A stretch of DNA of 64,000 nt from Spirulina subsalsa FACHB-351 (GCF_026130165.1 NZ_JAIHOM010000003.1:1-64000); one strand, 5' to 3'. Counted from the first letter of the stretch, positions 20,222 through 28,978 are shown. Notes: generated from the sequence alone by a model not told the origin. Made by a program: numbers and translations.

Positions 20222-21259
20222 CTAGTGTTTGGGGTGGGTGAGGGGATTTTCTGGGATTCGCTCAGGCACGGGTTCTAATTGCTTAAACACTGGGGGTATG
20301 GTGTTTTTTTTCCACTTTTGGGCGAGTTGTTCCCGTTGATTGACTAGATAAATACTGACTAAGGTTAACATGACTCCTAACCATTGCAGGGGGGTGAGGA
20401 TTTCTCCGAGGAGGAGGTTACTAAAAATGAGGGCAAAAACGGGGGTGAGGAAGGTAAGGGAGGTAAAACTGGTTAGGTTGCCTTGAGAGGCGATGTAGAA
20501 AAAGAGTCCGTAGGCGATCGCACTGCCAAAAATGGCTGAGTATCCCAACGCGAACCAACCACTAGCACTAATGTTTACCCATTGCTCGGTTTCCCACCAT
20601 CCCGACAGCGCAAACAGGGGAACTCCGCCTAAAATCATGTGCCATCCTGTGGCGACGACGGGATTAACATGACGACTGACAAAACGAATGCTAACGGTGC
20701 CTGTGGCCATTGAGAGGGCGGCTAATAACATTAACCATTGACCATTGTTAAACAGATTTTGCCAACTCCAAGACCAAGTAACCGCTTCTTCGCTAAACCA
20801 ACTCAAGAGCCATCCATCGGGTAAACCGATTAAACTAATCCCTAAGACCCCAATGAGTAGGCCAATTCCCCCCCACAGGCCAATCACTTCCCCGAAAAGC
20901 CAACTGGAGAGTAGGGCGATCGCAATGGGTTGAGAATCAATCATCACCGATCCCAGTCCAGCCCCTGTGCGTGCCAATCCTTCGGCTAAAAATCCTTGAA
21001 ACAAAAACCCATCTAACAGGGCAAATAACCCAATCCAAAGCCATGCTTTCCAGCCCTTAGGTTGCGGGAGTTTCCAGTACCAACTCGCCCCCAAAATCAA
21101 CACCCCGGCCGGAACTAAACGCACTCCGGCTACAAACAAGGGCGTTGTGTCAGCAATCACCCCTTTCATGGCTACCATTGCCGTTCCCCAGAGGAAAAAC
21201 GGCGCAATGAGAACCAAAGGGAGCCAGGGGGATTGAGAAGTTACGGATTTCAACTGCAT
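20222..21259 (-). CDS. EamA/DMT-family transporter
   Basis: A 345-residue protein with ten predicted membrane helices in two EamA repeats (about 13-145 and 170-305). Typical DMT features are WGTAMVAMKGV in helix 1, the RLVPAGVLIL stretch and the closing EILTPLQWLGVMLTLVSIYLVN. Members export amino acids, nucleosides or other small metabolites; the substrate cannot be read from sequence. The tail (about 306-345) is a polar, Pro-rich cytoplasmic extension. Confidence 0.88.
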   Translation of the reverse strand: MQLKSVTSQSPWLPLVLIAPFFLWGTAMVAMKGVIADTTPLFVAGVRLVPAGVLILGASWYWKLPQPKGWKAWLWIGLFALLDGFLFQGFLAEGLARTGAGLGSVMIDSQPIAIALLSSWLFGEVIGLWGGIGLLIGVLGISLIGLPDGWLLSWFSEEAVTWSWSWQNLFNNGQWLMLLAALSMATGTVSIRFVSRHVNPVVATGWHMILGGVPLFALSGWWETEQWVNISASGWFALGYSAIFGSAIAYGLFFYIASQGNLTSFTSLTFLTPVFALIFSNLLLGEILTPLQWLGVMLTLVSIYLVNQREQLAQKWKKNTIPPVFKQLEPVPERIPENPLTHPKH

Positions 21260-21449
21260 GAACTTTAAGAAACATTGCCAACTCTTTAGTTCATTGTAAT
21301 CAAATGTTGAGTTTTATTAAGCACAGGTGAGAATTTTTTCCGGCGAGATGGGATTATGATGGGCGAAAAAGTTGGGGAGATTGAAAGAGATGCAGTGTGT
21401 TAGGGATTTCTGCTCGGAGCGGAGCAAGGTTAATTCCCTCGAAACCCCC

Positions 21450-22112
21450 TCAAACCAACCCAGAGCGTAACGCAATCACCGCCGCCTGTACCCGATCATC
21501 CACTGAAAGCTTATTCATCAACCCTCGAACATGAGTTTTTATTGTATTGGGGCTTAAATAAAGAATCTCGGCAATCTCATTATTACTCTTGCCCTCCACA
21601 ATCCACTTCAACACCTCCATCTCCCGTTCCGATAAGGTATGGAGTGCCTCCCGTTTTTCCGCAGGTACCACGGGATGGAGATTATTCATCACCAAACGAG
21701 CCACTTGTGGATCCAAATAAGATCCCCCCTCCTTGGCTGCCTGAATCGCCGTCACCAAGCGCTCAATATTCGCCCCCTTAATACAATATCCATCGGCTCC
21801 ACTCGATAACGCCGCCACCACCTCCGTTTGTAGTCGATGGGAGGTTAACATGACCACCCCCATGTTGGGAAACTTTTCCTTAATTTGTTTGGTGGCCGAA
21901 ATCCCATCCAAACGGGGTAAACCAATATCCATCACCACTACATCCGGTTTCAAGGTTGCTGCCGCTTCTATAGCTAAATAACCATCTTCTGCTTGCCCTA
22001 CTATCTCGAAATCGGACACTGTACTCAGGGTTTGCTCTAAACCCAATTGCATCATGGGATCATCTTCAACAATCAGGATGCGGAGTTTTGGTTTAGAAGC
22101 AGTTTTAGACAT
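21450..22112 (-). CDS. NarL/LuxR-type response regulator
   Basis: A 220-residue two-domain regulator. The receiver (about 10-125) has the acidic pair in LIVEDDPMM, the phosphoacceptor Asp in VVVMDIGLPRLDG (about 63), Thr/Ser in VVMLTSHR and Lys in YCIKGAN. The DNA-binding domain (about 157-218) is a LuxR helix-turn-helix: LSEREMEVLKWIVEGKSNNEIAEILYLSPNTIKTHVRGLMNKL. No histidine kinase is adjacent, so its partner is encoded elsewhere. Two small genes lie upstream on the same strand. Confidence 0.93.
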   Translation of the reverse strand: MSKTASKPKLRILIVEDDPMMQLGLEQTLSTVSDFEIVGQAEDGYLAIEAAATLKPDVVVMDIGLPRLDGISATKQIKEKFPNMGVVMLTSHRLQTEVVAALSSGADGYCIKGANIERLVTAIQAAKEGGSYLDPQVARLVMNNLHPVVPAEKREALHTLSEREMEVLKWIVEGKSNNEIAEILYLSPNTIKTHVRGLMNKLSVDDRVQAAVIALRSGLV

Positions 22113-22196
22113 GGGAGAGGATTAAAATCCGAGAAAACCCATCGGGGTTCCCCGGTGATAGAACAGATTGAGCTATCCCTATTGTACCAAGCACCG

Positions 22197-22421
22197 TCAT
22201 TCTAATTCCAAGGGGGCGACAAGGTGGGGAGACTCCACAGGGGTCTGGGATGCCTGACATTGATCCCGTAGACCTACTAGGGCGATCGCAAAGCCCAGGA
22301 CAATCCCAATCCCCAATAGCCAAGCATGGGTAGCATCAAGGGAAAGAAGTAGGCGGCGATCGCTGCCGTAGATTTGGATCGACCAGCCTTCAGAACTAAC
22401 AGGATATTGGAGTTTCTGCAT
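22197..22421 (-). CDS. Small single-span membrane protein
   Basis: A 74-residue protein with an N-terminal polar segment (MQKLQYPVSSEGWSIQIYGSDRRLLLSL), one membrane helix (AWLLGIGIVLGFAIALVGL, about 34-52) and a short acidic tail. It starts immediately after the stop of the upstream Mo-nitrogenase C-terminal-like gene (adjacent bases), strong evidence of a two-gene unit. No family recognised. Confidence 0.6.
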   Translation of the reverse strand: MQKLQYPVSSEGWSIQIYGSDRRLLLSLDATHAWLLGIGIVLGFAIALVGLRDQCQASQTPVESPHLVAPLELE

Positions 22422-22748
22422 TTAACCCTCCACGCAAACACCTGTAGCGGGCTGGTCAGCAAGATAGCACAGGGCGCGGAAGCGCAAAGCGATCAACTCA
22501 TCGTAAAGGGGATTGAGCTTACACAAGGGAGGAATCACCAACAGCGTCCGTCCTTGCCAAACAATCTTCCGGGCAAAGGGACATTGATCGGGAATCCAGC
22601 GACAGATTGATTGGGCGATCGCCGCATTGCGAATTTCAAACCGATTGAGCCAGTGGCGCAGGGGGGAGAGGACATCCACCGATAACTCACGAGGTTGATT
22701 CACCGATGGGGAGGATTGAGTCGTTTTGAGGTTGTGGATGAAAGTCAT
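22422..22748 (-). CDS. Mo-dependent nitrogenase C-terminal-like protein
   Basis: A 108-residue protein starting MTFIHNLKTTQ; the longer frame from 22850 has an AT-rich atypical N-terminus and I trim it. The body matches the Mo-nitro_C family: PLRHWLNRFEIRNAAIAQSICRWIPDQCPFARKI...GRTLLVIPPLCKLNPLYDELIALRFRALCYLADQ. The family is named from a tail on some nitrogenase proteins, but standalone copies are widespread in cyanobacteria including non-fixers. No nif gene is nearby, so a role in nitrogen fixation should not be assumed. Three cysteines (CRW, CPF, CKL) plus CYL and CVE may be functional. Confidence 0.8.
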   Translation of the reverse strand: MTFIHNLKTTQSSPSVNQPRELSVDVLSPLRHWLNRFEIRNAAIAQSICRWIPDQCPFARKIVWQGRTLLVIPPLCKLNPLYDELIALRFRALCYLADQPATGVCVEG

Positions 22749-23083
22749 AGAACTTATTTCCTTTGAGTGGCTTGTTTTTAGCTTATAAATAAAACAGGCT
22801 GATGTAAACAGGAAAATAATATAATTTTTATCTATGATTAATAAGTGCAACTTAAGCTTTAGCCCACAGTAGACAGGAGCAAGAGGGCGAAAAATTTTTC
22901 GCCCTCACTGCCCTAGGGTAGGGCTTGCTGAATAGAACCAGACGCTAGGGAATAGAGACTTCCGGCTTGCCTTGCCATTCCCCCCTCTTCCCAAGGGGGG
23001 CTAGAGGGGATAATCCCTCAAAGAGACTTCCGGCTTACCTTGCCATTCCCCCCTTCCCAAGGGGGGCTAGGGGGGATAATCCC
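22749..23083. other. Repeat-rich intergenic region downstream of crtQ
   Basis: 335 bp. Positions 22749-22860 are AT-rich and probably carry the promoter of the Mo-nitro_C-like gene. TAGGGCTTGCTGAATA at 22919-22934 is a copy of the dispersed repeat end. From 22967 two near-identical units of about 66 bp follow (listed separately). Confidence 0.6.
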
Positions 23084-23090
23084 TCAAACA
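22961..23090. repeat. Two tandem 66-bp hairpin repeats at the crtQ 3' end
   Basis: Two consecutive units begin AGACTTCCGGCTTGCCTTG (first) or AGACTTCCGGCTTACCTTG (second) and end GGGGATAATCCCTCAAA. Each contains a CCCCCC...GGGGGG stem around TTCCCAA. The last bases of the second unit include the crtQ stop codon. The hairpins could terminate or stabilise the crtQ transcript. Confidence 0.75.
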
Positions 23091-24526
23091 GCCACAGGTT
23101 CCGCCTTCACCGACGAGAGAATAGCCTTCGCCGCCTGTCGCCCGGAAATCGTCGCCCCTTCCATACTGTCGATATAATCCTGTTGGGTATAACTGCCCGC
23201 CAAAAAGAAATTAGAAATCGGGGTTTTTTGGTTTGGGCGGAAAGGATCCATCCCCGGCGCTTCTCGATAAAGAGATTGAGCCAACTTCACCACACTATAC
23301 CAAGTCATATTCAAATCCCGTGCCGAAGGGAATAACTCCCGCACTTGGGCTAAAACCTGCTGGGCAATTTCATCATTAGGCTTTTTAATAAAAGGATCAC
23401 CGGGCGTTAAGACCAACTGCAATAAAGACCCCTCACCGGGCTTATAATAATCCGCCGGACTGGTTAATGCTAAATCCGCAAAACAAGAAAAATCTGCATC
23501 CGCCGTATAGAGTAAATTATCAAGGCCTACCGCTTTTTCTAACTGTTTGCGTTTTGCCTCATCCTGCATTTCCGTCACCCAGCCATCAAAGCGCAACTGT
23601 ACCGTCGCCACCGGAACCGCTTCTAGTTTATAAATATTGTCAAACTCCGACCACTTGCGCCAACCTTCCGGCAAGAGGCGCTGAATCCCCGGCACATCAC
23701 AAGCGGCCACATAAGCATCTGCTGTGATGGTGGTTTCACTCTCCCCATCAGCCACCACTAAGCCCGTCACCTGCTCATTTTCATACAACACCTCACGCAC
23801 GCGGCGACGGGTGTAGATTTTCGTCCCCCGTGCTTCCAAATAGTCCACAATGGGCTTATGGAGATATTCGGCCGGAGATCCTTCCAACATTCGCAACACC
23901 GAGGCCTCGGTTTTGGCGGCGAAAAACTGGAAAATGGTCAACATACAACGGGCGGAAATGTTTTCTGTATCGATGAAACCCAAAGCATAGGCGATGGGGT
24001 TCCACATCCGCTTTAAGCTGCTATTGTTGCCCCCATGTTGGCGAAACCAATCGGCGAAACTAATGGAGTCGAGATCCCGAATTTGTCTCATGGCTCCCTC
24101 AAAGTCAATTAAACCGCGCACAATGGGGCTAGTGCCGAGGGCGAGGGAGTTGGAGAGTTTATCAAGGGTATTGAGTTGTGAGGTGGTGAAAAAGGCTTTC
24201 AGGCCATTAAAAGGGGCCCCGGTGATGAAGCGAAAGTCTAATTCTCCAATCCGTCCTCCGGTGTTGATGAAGGTGTGGGTATGTTCTTTAAGTCGTAAGT
24301 TATCAAGGGCGCCCACTTTTTCCATTAACCCAAACAGGTTATAGTAGCAACCGAAAAAGACGTGCAATCCCATCTCGATATGGTTGCCATCGGCATCTAC
24401 CCAACTGCCTACTTTCCCCCCCACAAAGGGGCGAGACTCAAAAATTTCGACCTCACAGCCTGCATCCACGAGATCCACTGCCGTCGCCATGCCTGCTAGT
24501 CCTGCACCAACAATTGCAACCCGCAT
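23084..24526 (-). CDS. crtQ: Zeta-carotene desaturase
   Basis: A 480-residue FAD-dependent desaturase of the plant/cyanobacterial Zds (CrtQ) type, converting 9,9'-di-cis-zeta-carotene to lycopene isomers. The dinucleotide fold is at the N-terminus ([17 protein letters not shown]). Zds hallmarks are [37 protein letters not shown] and the C-terminal FAD contact [27 protein letters not shown]. Length is normal. It acts with the carotenoid isomerase CrtH at 29.2 kb. The stop codon lies in the second 66-bp repeat unit. Confidence 0.95.
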   Translation of the reverse strand: MRVAIVGAGLAGMATAVDLVDAGCEVEIFESRPFVGGKVGSWVDADGNHIEMGLHVFFGCYYNLFGLMEKVGALDNLRLKEHTHTFINTGGRIGELDFRFITGAPFNGLKAFFTTSQLNTLDKLSNSLALGTSPIVRGLIDFEGAMRQIRDLDSISFADWFRQHGGNNSSLKRMWNPIAYALGFIDTENISARCMLTIFQFFAAKTEASVLRMLEGSPAEYLHKPIVDYLEARGTKIYTRRRVREVLYENEQVTGLVVADGESETTITADAYVAACDVPGIQRLLPEGWRKWSEFDNIYKLEAVPVATVQLRFDGWVTEMQDEAKRKQLEKAVGLDNLLYTADADFSCFADLALTSPADYYKPGEGSLLQLVLTPGDPFIKKPNDEIAQQVLAQVRELFPSARDLNMTWYSVVKLAQSLYREAPGMDPFRPNQKTPISNFFLAGSYTQQDYIDSMEGATISGRQAAKAILSSVKAEPVAV

Positions 24527-24596
24527 TCCTCTTTCCTTTTACGTTTCGTTACATTAACTAATGTACTCTAGATTGATCGCCTTTGTGCTAATACTG

Positions 24597-24720
24597 TTCT
24601 CTATTACCTATTACCTGACCTTGACAAGAGGAGAAAAGGCTTAACTTGTCAAGCTTGCCTACTACCTATTCCCTGTTCCCTTTGTGGATTATAAAACTCA
24701 AATGGAAACGCTATATGGGT
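24597..24720. repeat. Composite dispersed repeat with hairpin
   Basis: Heptanucleotide-like TACCTAT runs flank a hairpin TTGACAAG...CTTGTCAA (about 24623-24656). Next comes TGTGGATTATAAAACTCAA... (24683-24715), whose reverse complement recurs at 63892-63924 with two mismatches. The hairpin has a close relative at 37094-37135. The element lies between the divergent crtQ and methyltransferase genes. Confidence 0.7.
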
Positions 24721-24769
24721 TCAATCGCTGAATAAATGACAACTTACTGGTTTCCTATTCTAATCTGCT

Positions 24770-25795
24770 ATGACCTCACTCGTTCCCTTGACTTTTATTG
24801 ACCTTTTCGCAGGAATTGGCGGGATGCGTCTAGGGTTTGAGTATCATAGCGCCCAATGTGTTTTTTCCTCGGAATGGGATGCTTTTGCTCAACAAACTTA
24901 TCAAGCGAACTTCGGCGAAATTCCTCAAGGGGATATCACCCAAATCAGACCGGAAGATATCCCGAATCATGATATTTTGTTGGCGGGTTTCCCTTGTCAA
25001 GCTTTTAGTATTTGTGGGGATCAGAAGGGTTTTTTTGATACGCGAGGGACGTTGTTTTTTAACATTGAAGAAATCTTAAAGGTCAAGCAACCTGCTGCCT
25101 TTTTGTTAGAAAACGTCAAAAATTTAAAGTCTCATGATCAGGGTAGAACGTTTAAAACGATTCTCGATCATTTAAAAAATTTGGGCTATTTTATCCATCA
25201 TAGGGTTTTAAATTCTCTAGATTTTGGTGTTCCCCAAAAGCGAGAACGGACTTTTATTGTGGGGTTTAAAGAAAATTTGCGATTTTCTTTTCCCAAACCT
25301 CTAGGTATTCGTCCCCAACTTCAGGATATTTTAGAACCAGAGAGCCAAGTTGATCCTCAATATTTTTTGTCGGAAGAGATTAAACAAAAACGACTGGCAA
25401 AGGTTAAACCCAATTACCCGATTCCTTCCATTTGGCATGAAAACAAAAGCGGTAATATTTCGGCGTTAGAATACTCTTGTGCTTTACGTGCGGGGGCTTC
25501 TTATAATTATTTGGTGGTCAATGGGGTGAGAAGACCTACAGCGCGGGAATTGCTGAGATTACAGGGCTTTCCTGATAGTTTTAAGGTTGTTGTTCCCTAT
25601 TCCCAACTTAGAAAGCAAGTCGGAAATAGTGTGACTATTCCGGTTATTCAGTCCATTGCCAGTGAAATGGTTAAAAGTCTGAAGAGTCAACCCAAAGTTG
25701 CCACATTTATGGGACTTGACAAAATGCACACAAGCTTAACTTGTCAAGGTTGCTATCCTATATTCGACCATAACGGGCGATCGCATCATCACTAG
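24770..25795 (+). CDS. DNA (cytosine-5-)-methyltransferase, solitary
   Basis: A 341-residue C5 methyltransferase. Motif I FAGIGGMRLGFE (about 10-21), motif IV GFPCQAFS with the catalytic Cys (about 72-79), motif VI LLENVKN (about 112-118), motif VIII QKRERTFIVGF (about 155-165), a short target-recognition region (about 170-255), motif IX RPTARELLRLQGFP and motif X QVGNSVTIPV (about 283-292) are all intact. No restriction endonuclease is adjacent, so it may be an orphan acting on a common motif such as CGATCG in HIP1 (inference). The last 25 or so codons read through a hairpin repeat copy (25719-25755), an atypical tail, and overlap the convergent dipeptidase gene. Confidence 0.93.
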   Translation: MTSLVPLTFIDLFAGIGGMRLGFEYHSAQCVFSSEWDAFAQQTYQANFGEIPQGDITQIRPEDIPNHDILLAGFPCQAFSICGDQKGFFDTRGTLFFNIEEILKVKQPAAFLLENVKNLKSHDQGRTFKTILDHLKNLGYFIHHRVLNSLDFGVPQKRERTFIVGFKENLRFSFPKPLGIRPQLQDILEPESQVDPQYFLSEEIKQKRLAKVKPNYPIPSIWHENKSGNISALEYSCALRAGASYNYLVVNGVRRPTARELLRLQGFPDSFKVVVPYSQLRKQVGNSVTIPVIQSIASEMVKSLKSQPKVATFMGLDKMHTSLTCQGCYPIFDHNGRSHHH

Positions 25796-26468
25796 AATTC
25801 TCCTGTTGCCCTAACCATGCCCACAGTTGATCCCCGAGGGAAAAGTGCCACCATTCCCGAGGATGACGACGAAATCCAGCCTGAGTCATGATTCGATGGA
25901 GGAGTTGGCGATGTTGGTGATAGGTTTGTTCGGGGGGCGTTTGGGCGGTGGCGTAATAGTCGGGGTGCGATCGCGCTGATAACTCATCAATCTCGGAACC
26001 CATATCTACCACGTTCCCCTGTGCGTCTACTAACGTAATATCTAAGGCGGCCCCGGTGCTGTGGGGGGGCGGTGTGGCGGGATCGGAACTCGGCAGCGCC
26101 CAGAGTTCATAAACCACTTGCCAAAGGTCTTGTTTTTCGGCTTCGGATAGGTTGGCTTCGTTCAATCCTCGTTGTTGCAGGAGAGTCTGAAAACTATAGT
26201 CCACCATGAATTGCTGGACGCTAATGGGTCGAAAGGCATCAAAAATTAGGATTTTCCAGTGGGGATGTTCTTCTTGTAGGGCTTGCTGGGCTTGCTGGAG
26301 GGCTTGAATCACCCCTTGGCGCAGAAAATAAGGCGATCGCCCTTGATAATCTGCCCCCAAGGCCGCGTAGGGGTGGGTGGGGGGGATAACAAACACCTCG
26401 CGGGGAATGGGGGCTAAAGGTTCGTGACATTCCACAATGGGAATCTGTTGATAGGGTTTCAAGTTCAC
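25758..26468 (-). CDS. VanX-type D-alanyl-D-alanine dipeptidase (M15D)
   Basis: A 236-residue zinc peptidase. The metal-binding motif is [14 protein letters not shown] (His and Asp ligands, about 121-134), the second half being [12 protein letters not shown] with the catalytic Glu and third ligand His. [15 protein letters not shown] (about 65-79) contains the substrate-binding Arg typical of VanX-like D-Ala-D-Ala dipeptidases. In cyanobacteria these recycle peptidoglycan dipeptides and need not mean vancomycin resistance. No signal peptide. Its start overlaps the stop of yidD by 4 bp, so the two are translationally coupled. Confidence 0.9.
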   Translation of the reverse strand: MNLKPYQQIPIVECHEPLAPIPREVFVIPPTHPYAALGADYQGRSPYFLRQGVIQALQQAQQALQEEHPHWKILIFDAFRPISVQQFMVDYSFQTLLQQRGLNEANLSEAEKQDLWQVVYELWALPSSDPATPPPHSTGAALDITLVDAQGNVVDMGSEIDELSARSHPDYYATAQTPPEQTYHQHRQLLHRIMTQAGFRRHPREWWHFSLGDQLWAWLGQQENSSDDAIARYGRI

Positions 26469-26689
26469 TCTTCGGGTTTGGGGGGTACGGGATCATAGCC
26501 TCCGGGGTGGAAGGGATGACAGCGCGCAATACGGCACAGGGTCAACCATCCGCCCTTGATCGCTCCGAAACGGGCGATCGCCTCCATCCCATATTGAGAA
26601 CAAGTCGGCTGGAAACGACACATGGGGGGAAAGAGAGGGGAAATTAAGGCGCGGTAGGCTCGGATTAGCCCAATTAATAACATTTTCAT
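26465..26689 (-). CDS. yidD: Membrane protein insertion efficiency factor YidD
   Basis: A 74-residue protein with the full YidD signature: [62 protein letters not shown]. The four cysteines and amphipathic N-terminal helix are conserved. YidD assists YidC in membrane protein insertion. Here it is not next to yidC or rnpA, but overlaps the downstream dipeptidase gene by 4 bp. Confidence 0.95.
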   Translation of the reverse strand: MKMLLIGLIRAYRALISPLFPPMCRFQPTCSQYGMEAIARFGAIKGGWLTLCRIARCHPFHPGGYDPVPPKPEE

Positions 26690-26809
26690 GATCTTCTTCC
26701 GAGAAACCCCATCCTACAAGTGGAGTGGGGTTGTTGACGGTGGGTTATTGTTGCAGAAGTCCTGCTTCTTGCAGTTTTCTTAACACGGGATTAGGATCAA
26801 ATATGCCCA

Positions 26810-26841
26810 TAAAAAACAGGAGATAGTGCTATTCTATCTCC
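26810..26841 (-). terminator. Rho-independent terminator of tRNA-Arg
   Basis: On the minus strand the stem GGAGATAG...CTATCTCC (plus-strand arms 26819-26826 and 26834-26841) is followed by TGTTTTTTATG. It lies 14 bp beyond the tRNA 3' end. Confidence 0.8.
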
Positions 26842-26855
26842 TTGTTCTTGTTCTA

Positions 26856-26929
26856 CGGGCTAGGAGGGATTCGAACCCCCGACACCGTGGTCCGTAGCCA
26901 CGTGCTCTAGTCCACTGAGCTACAAGCCC
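26856..26929 (-). tRNA. tRNA-Arg (anticodon ACG)
   Basis: On the minus strand the sequence begins GGGCTTGTAGCTCAG and folds into a complete cloverleaf. The D arm is AGCTC...GAGC. The anticodon stem CGTGG/CCACG encloses loop CTACGGA, giving anticodon ACG (ICG after A34 modification, reading CGN). The T arm is GGGGG-TTCGAAT-CCCTC with one possible mismatch, and the acceptor ends TAGCCC plus discriminator G. CCA is not encoded. A terminator follows. Divergent from moaC. Confidence 0.93.
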
Positions 26930-26984
26930 TTTTCTTTAGCGCTGCTGTATGCAACGATTAATAAATATAACACAGGAATCTAGA

Positions 26985-27479
26985 ATGGCGCAAGAGTTTT
27001 TAGAAAAAAAAGGGTTAACTCATTTAAACAATCGCGGGGAAGCCCAAATGGTGGACGTTTCGGGGAAACCCATCACCCAACGGCGAGCCATTGCTCAAGG
27101 ACAAATCCGCATGGCTCTAAGTACCCTAGAAGCGATTGAACAAGGCAATGCGCCGAAAGGGGATGTGATCACCACGGCGAAACTGGCGGGGATTATGGCC
27201 GCGAAACAGACAGCCCAGCTAATCCCGTTGTGTCATCCCCTGCCCTTGCACAAGATTCAAGTTGAGATTGAGTGCGATCGCCATCTCCCCGGTTATCAAA
27301 TCCGCGCCACCGTCGGCACTAAGGCCGAAACGGGAGTAGAAATGGAAGCCCTAACCGCCGTTTCCCTCGCCGCACTGACGCTGTACGACATGGCAAAGGC
27401 TTTAGATAAAACCATGACCATTGAAGGGATTCAGGTGATCGAGAAAACCGGAGGCCAATCCCAAACTAGCGACAAGTGA
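26985..27479 (+). CDS. moaC: Cyclic pyranopterin monophosphate synthase
   Basis: A 164-residue MoaC, acting with MoaA to make cyclic pyranopterin monophosphate, the first molybdenum-cofactor intermediate. The start at 26985 is chosen because [19 protein letters not shown] matches the family N-terminus; a frame from 26949 adds 12 unrelated residues. Conserved regions are [25 protein letters not shown] (active site), [30 protein letters not shown] and the tail [12 protein letters not shown]. moaE is 7.5 kb away at 35.0 kb. Its stop overlaps the convergent gene by 14 bp. Confidence 0.97.
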   Translation: MAQEFLEKKGLTHLNNRGEAQMVDVSGKPITQRRAIAQGQIRMALSTLEAIEQGNAPKGDVITTAKLAGIMAAKQTAQLIPLCHPLPLHKIQVEIECDRHLPGYQIRATVGTKAETGVEMEALTAVSLAALTLYDMAKALDKTMTIEGIQVIEKTGGQSQTSDK

Positions 27480-27786
27480 TTGTTCGGTTGCCTGTATACT
27501 GACAAGTGGTGGTACTGCTCCCACGTCCCCCGGTGGTAGTGGTGGTGCGGGTGGTGCTGCTTCCCCCGCTGGTGGTGGTAGTGGTAGTTCGGGTGCGGGT
27601 GGTGCTACCTCCCCCTGTATTCGTGACGGTTCTGGTTCTCGTGCGGGTGGTTTGTGCCATTAACCCCGTATTTTCCGAGGATTCCCCTACCCTACTGGAG
27701 AGATGGGATAGAGCGGCTGAGGAGGGAAGTTGAGAACCCAGTAAGACGATAGCCGCTAGAGACAAGACAAGGCTGTTTTTATTCAT
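27466..27786 (-). CDS. Secreted Thr/Arg/Gly repeat protein
   Basis: A 106-residue protein with a clear signal peptide ([26 protein letters not shown]). The mature part (about 45-95) is low-complexity, alternating TRTRT with GGGSTT/GGSSTT blocks, and ends in a small domain with two Cys ([13 protein letters not shown]). The two terminal cysteines could form a disulfide. The composition suggests an extracellular or cell-surface flexible protein. Function unknown. It overlaps the moaC stop by 14 bp on the opposite strand. Confidence 0.6.
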   Translation of the reverse strand: MNKNSLVLSLAAIVLLGSQLPSSAALSHLSSRVGESSENTGLMAQTTRTRTRTVTNTGGGSTTRTRTTTTTTSGGSSTTRTTTTTGGRGSSTTTCQYTGNRTITCR

Positions 27787-28171
27787 TTTAGCGTTGTGAA
27801 CGTTGAATAAGGATGAGGTAATCTGAGAAAGTCTTCGGGGAAAATTCGGGGAAATACCGGATTTTGGTCAGGTGCATGAGCTTGTTCTTTTCACGGATTG
27901 GGAGACTTTCCCCTGCACGCAAGATAGGGCTACAAATCGAGTGGGGTCAGTTACGGATAATTCTGCTCTAGGGAATAATAATTCCCTATTCCCTTGTTGC
28001 ATTCAAAGAGTGGGGAGGTCAACTATTGGGAACAATCCTGATTGACCTACGTCTAGAAGACAGAAATAAGGTCTGCTCTACCATCACCTATTGCACCCAT
28101 TGCAATTAACAGGATTTCAACTCTCATCCTTCTTGTACACCTAAATATAGTCCTCAATACCATCAGATATC
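27787..28171. other. Divergent spacer upstream of the COP23 gene
   Basis: 385 bp, presumably holding the promoters of the flanking divergent genes. A short palindrome AGGGAATAATAATTCCCT (about 27970-27987) sits in a heptanucleotide-like stretch. No gene seen. Confidence 0.5.
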
Positions 28172-28978
28172 ATGGAATATCGAACCAGCTACTCAACTCT
28201 CTCTTTGCCTCTGGTTGGTCTTGCGCTGCTGCTGAGTGGTGGAAGCGCCCAAGCTACAGAACACACCCCACTCCTGCTAAGTCAAGCCACCCCGGAAGCC
28301 GAAGATGTCATTATACAAACGGAAGATGACCCCCGTTTTACCTGCCAATCTAACAACGGGTCTTATACCGTTATGTATACCCCCAAAGAACAACCAGAAT
28401 ATGCTTATCCTTGGGCATCTCCCCAAGACTTAGGGGGGGGCTGGACGGCCGATAAACGCTGTAATACAATCAGCCAACGTTTAGAACAATATCGTCCCGA
28501 TGGTTTGTTAGAACTACGAACCGGGGTAGAAAATAACTATAATGTTATTTGCGTAACCACTCAAACAGATCCCAGTTGTCGTATTGTCTTAACGGTGCCT
28601 CCCGGACAAGATCCCATCGCTACAAGGGACCAGGTGTTCCAAAATCTAACACTGGCAGATAGTGGCCAGGCGACTCAAGGGGTAAACACTTTTATTAACG
28701 GCGGTAATATGGGGGGTATTATCGGCGAACTGGGCAATATGTTAGGGATTGATCCCTCTAGCTTAGGGGGCATTTTGGGCGGCAGTGGAGCCACAGGTGG
28801 GGGAGCGCCTCTTTCTTCGCCCGGTGGGATTAATTTACGCCCCTTCCTCGCTCCGTCTGATGGAGGCACCGGAACCCACTTACGGCAAAGTAGCCCGATT
28901 CGGAATACTCCTCGCCCCGTCCGTAATCCCGGGAATCCGGGGTCTGGTCGGACTTTAAACCCGGATAATTTCCGTTAA
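28172..28978 (+). CDS. COP23-domain secreted protein
   Basis: A 268-residue protein. Residues 1-28 form a signal peptide (SLPLVGLALLLSGGSAQA). The central domain (about 48-170) resembles the circadian oscillating protein COP23 family: RFTCQSNNGSYTVMYTPKEQPEYAYPWASPQDLGGGWTADKRCNTISQRLEQYRPDGLLELRTG...NVICVTTQTDPSCRIVLTVPPGQDP. The cysteines (CQS, RCN, ICV, SCR) probably pair. The C-terminal 90 residues are Gly/Pro/Arg-rich and disordered. COP23 was found in Cyanothece as a membrane protein with circadian abundance; the role is not known. A strong hairpin follows. Confidence 0.82.
   Translation: MEYRTSYSTLSLPLVGLALLLSGGSAQATEHTPLLLSQATPEAEDVIIQTEDDPRFTCQSNNGSYTVMYTPKEQPEYAYPWASPQDLGGGWTADKRCNTISQRLEQYRPDGLLELRTGVENNYNVICVTTQTDPSCRIVLTVPPGQDPIATRDQVFQNLTLADSGQATQGVNTFINGGNMGGIIGELGNMLGIDPSSLGGILGGSGATGGGAPLSSPGGINLRPFLAPSDGGTGTHLRQSSPIRNTPRPVRNPGNPGSGRTLNPDNFR

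Noticed and set aside
22919-22934. Attachment site
   Set aside because: It is a copy of the dispersed repeat end motif and no integrase is in the window.
26856-26929. tRNA-associated integrative element insertion
   Set aside because: No integrase, no repeat of the tRNA 3' end and normal genes on both sides.
27506-27733. Plus-strand Val/Leu-rich frame
   Set aside because: It is the antisense of the Thr/Arg/Gly repeat gene, and its composition follows from that repeat.
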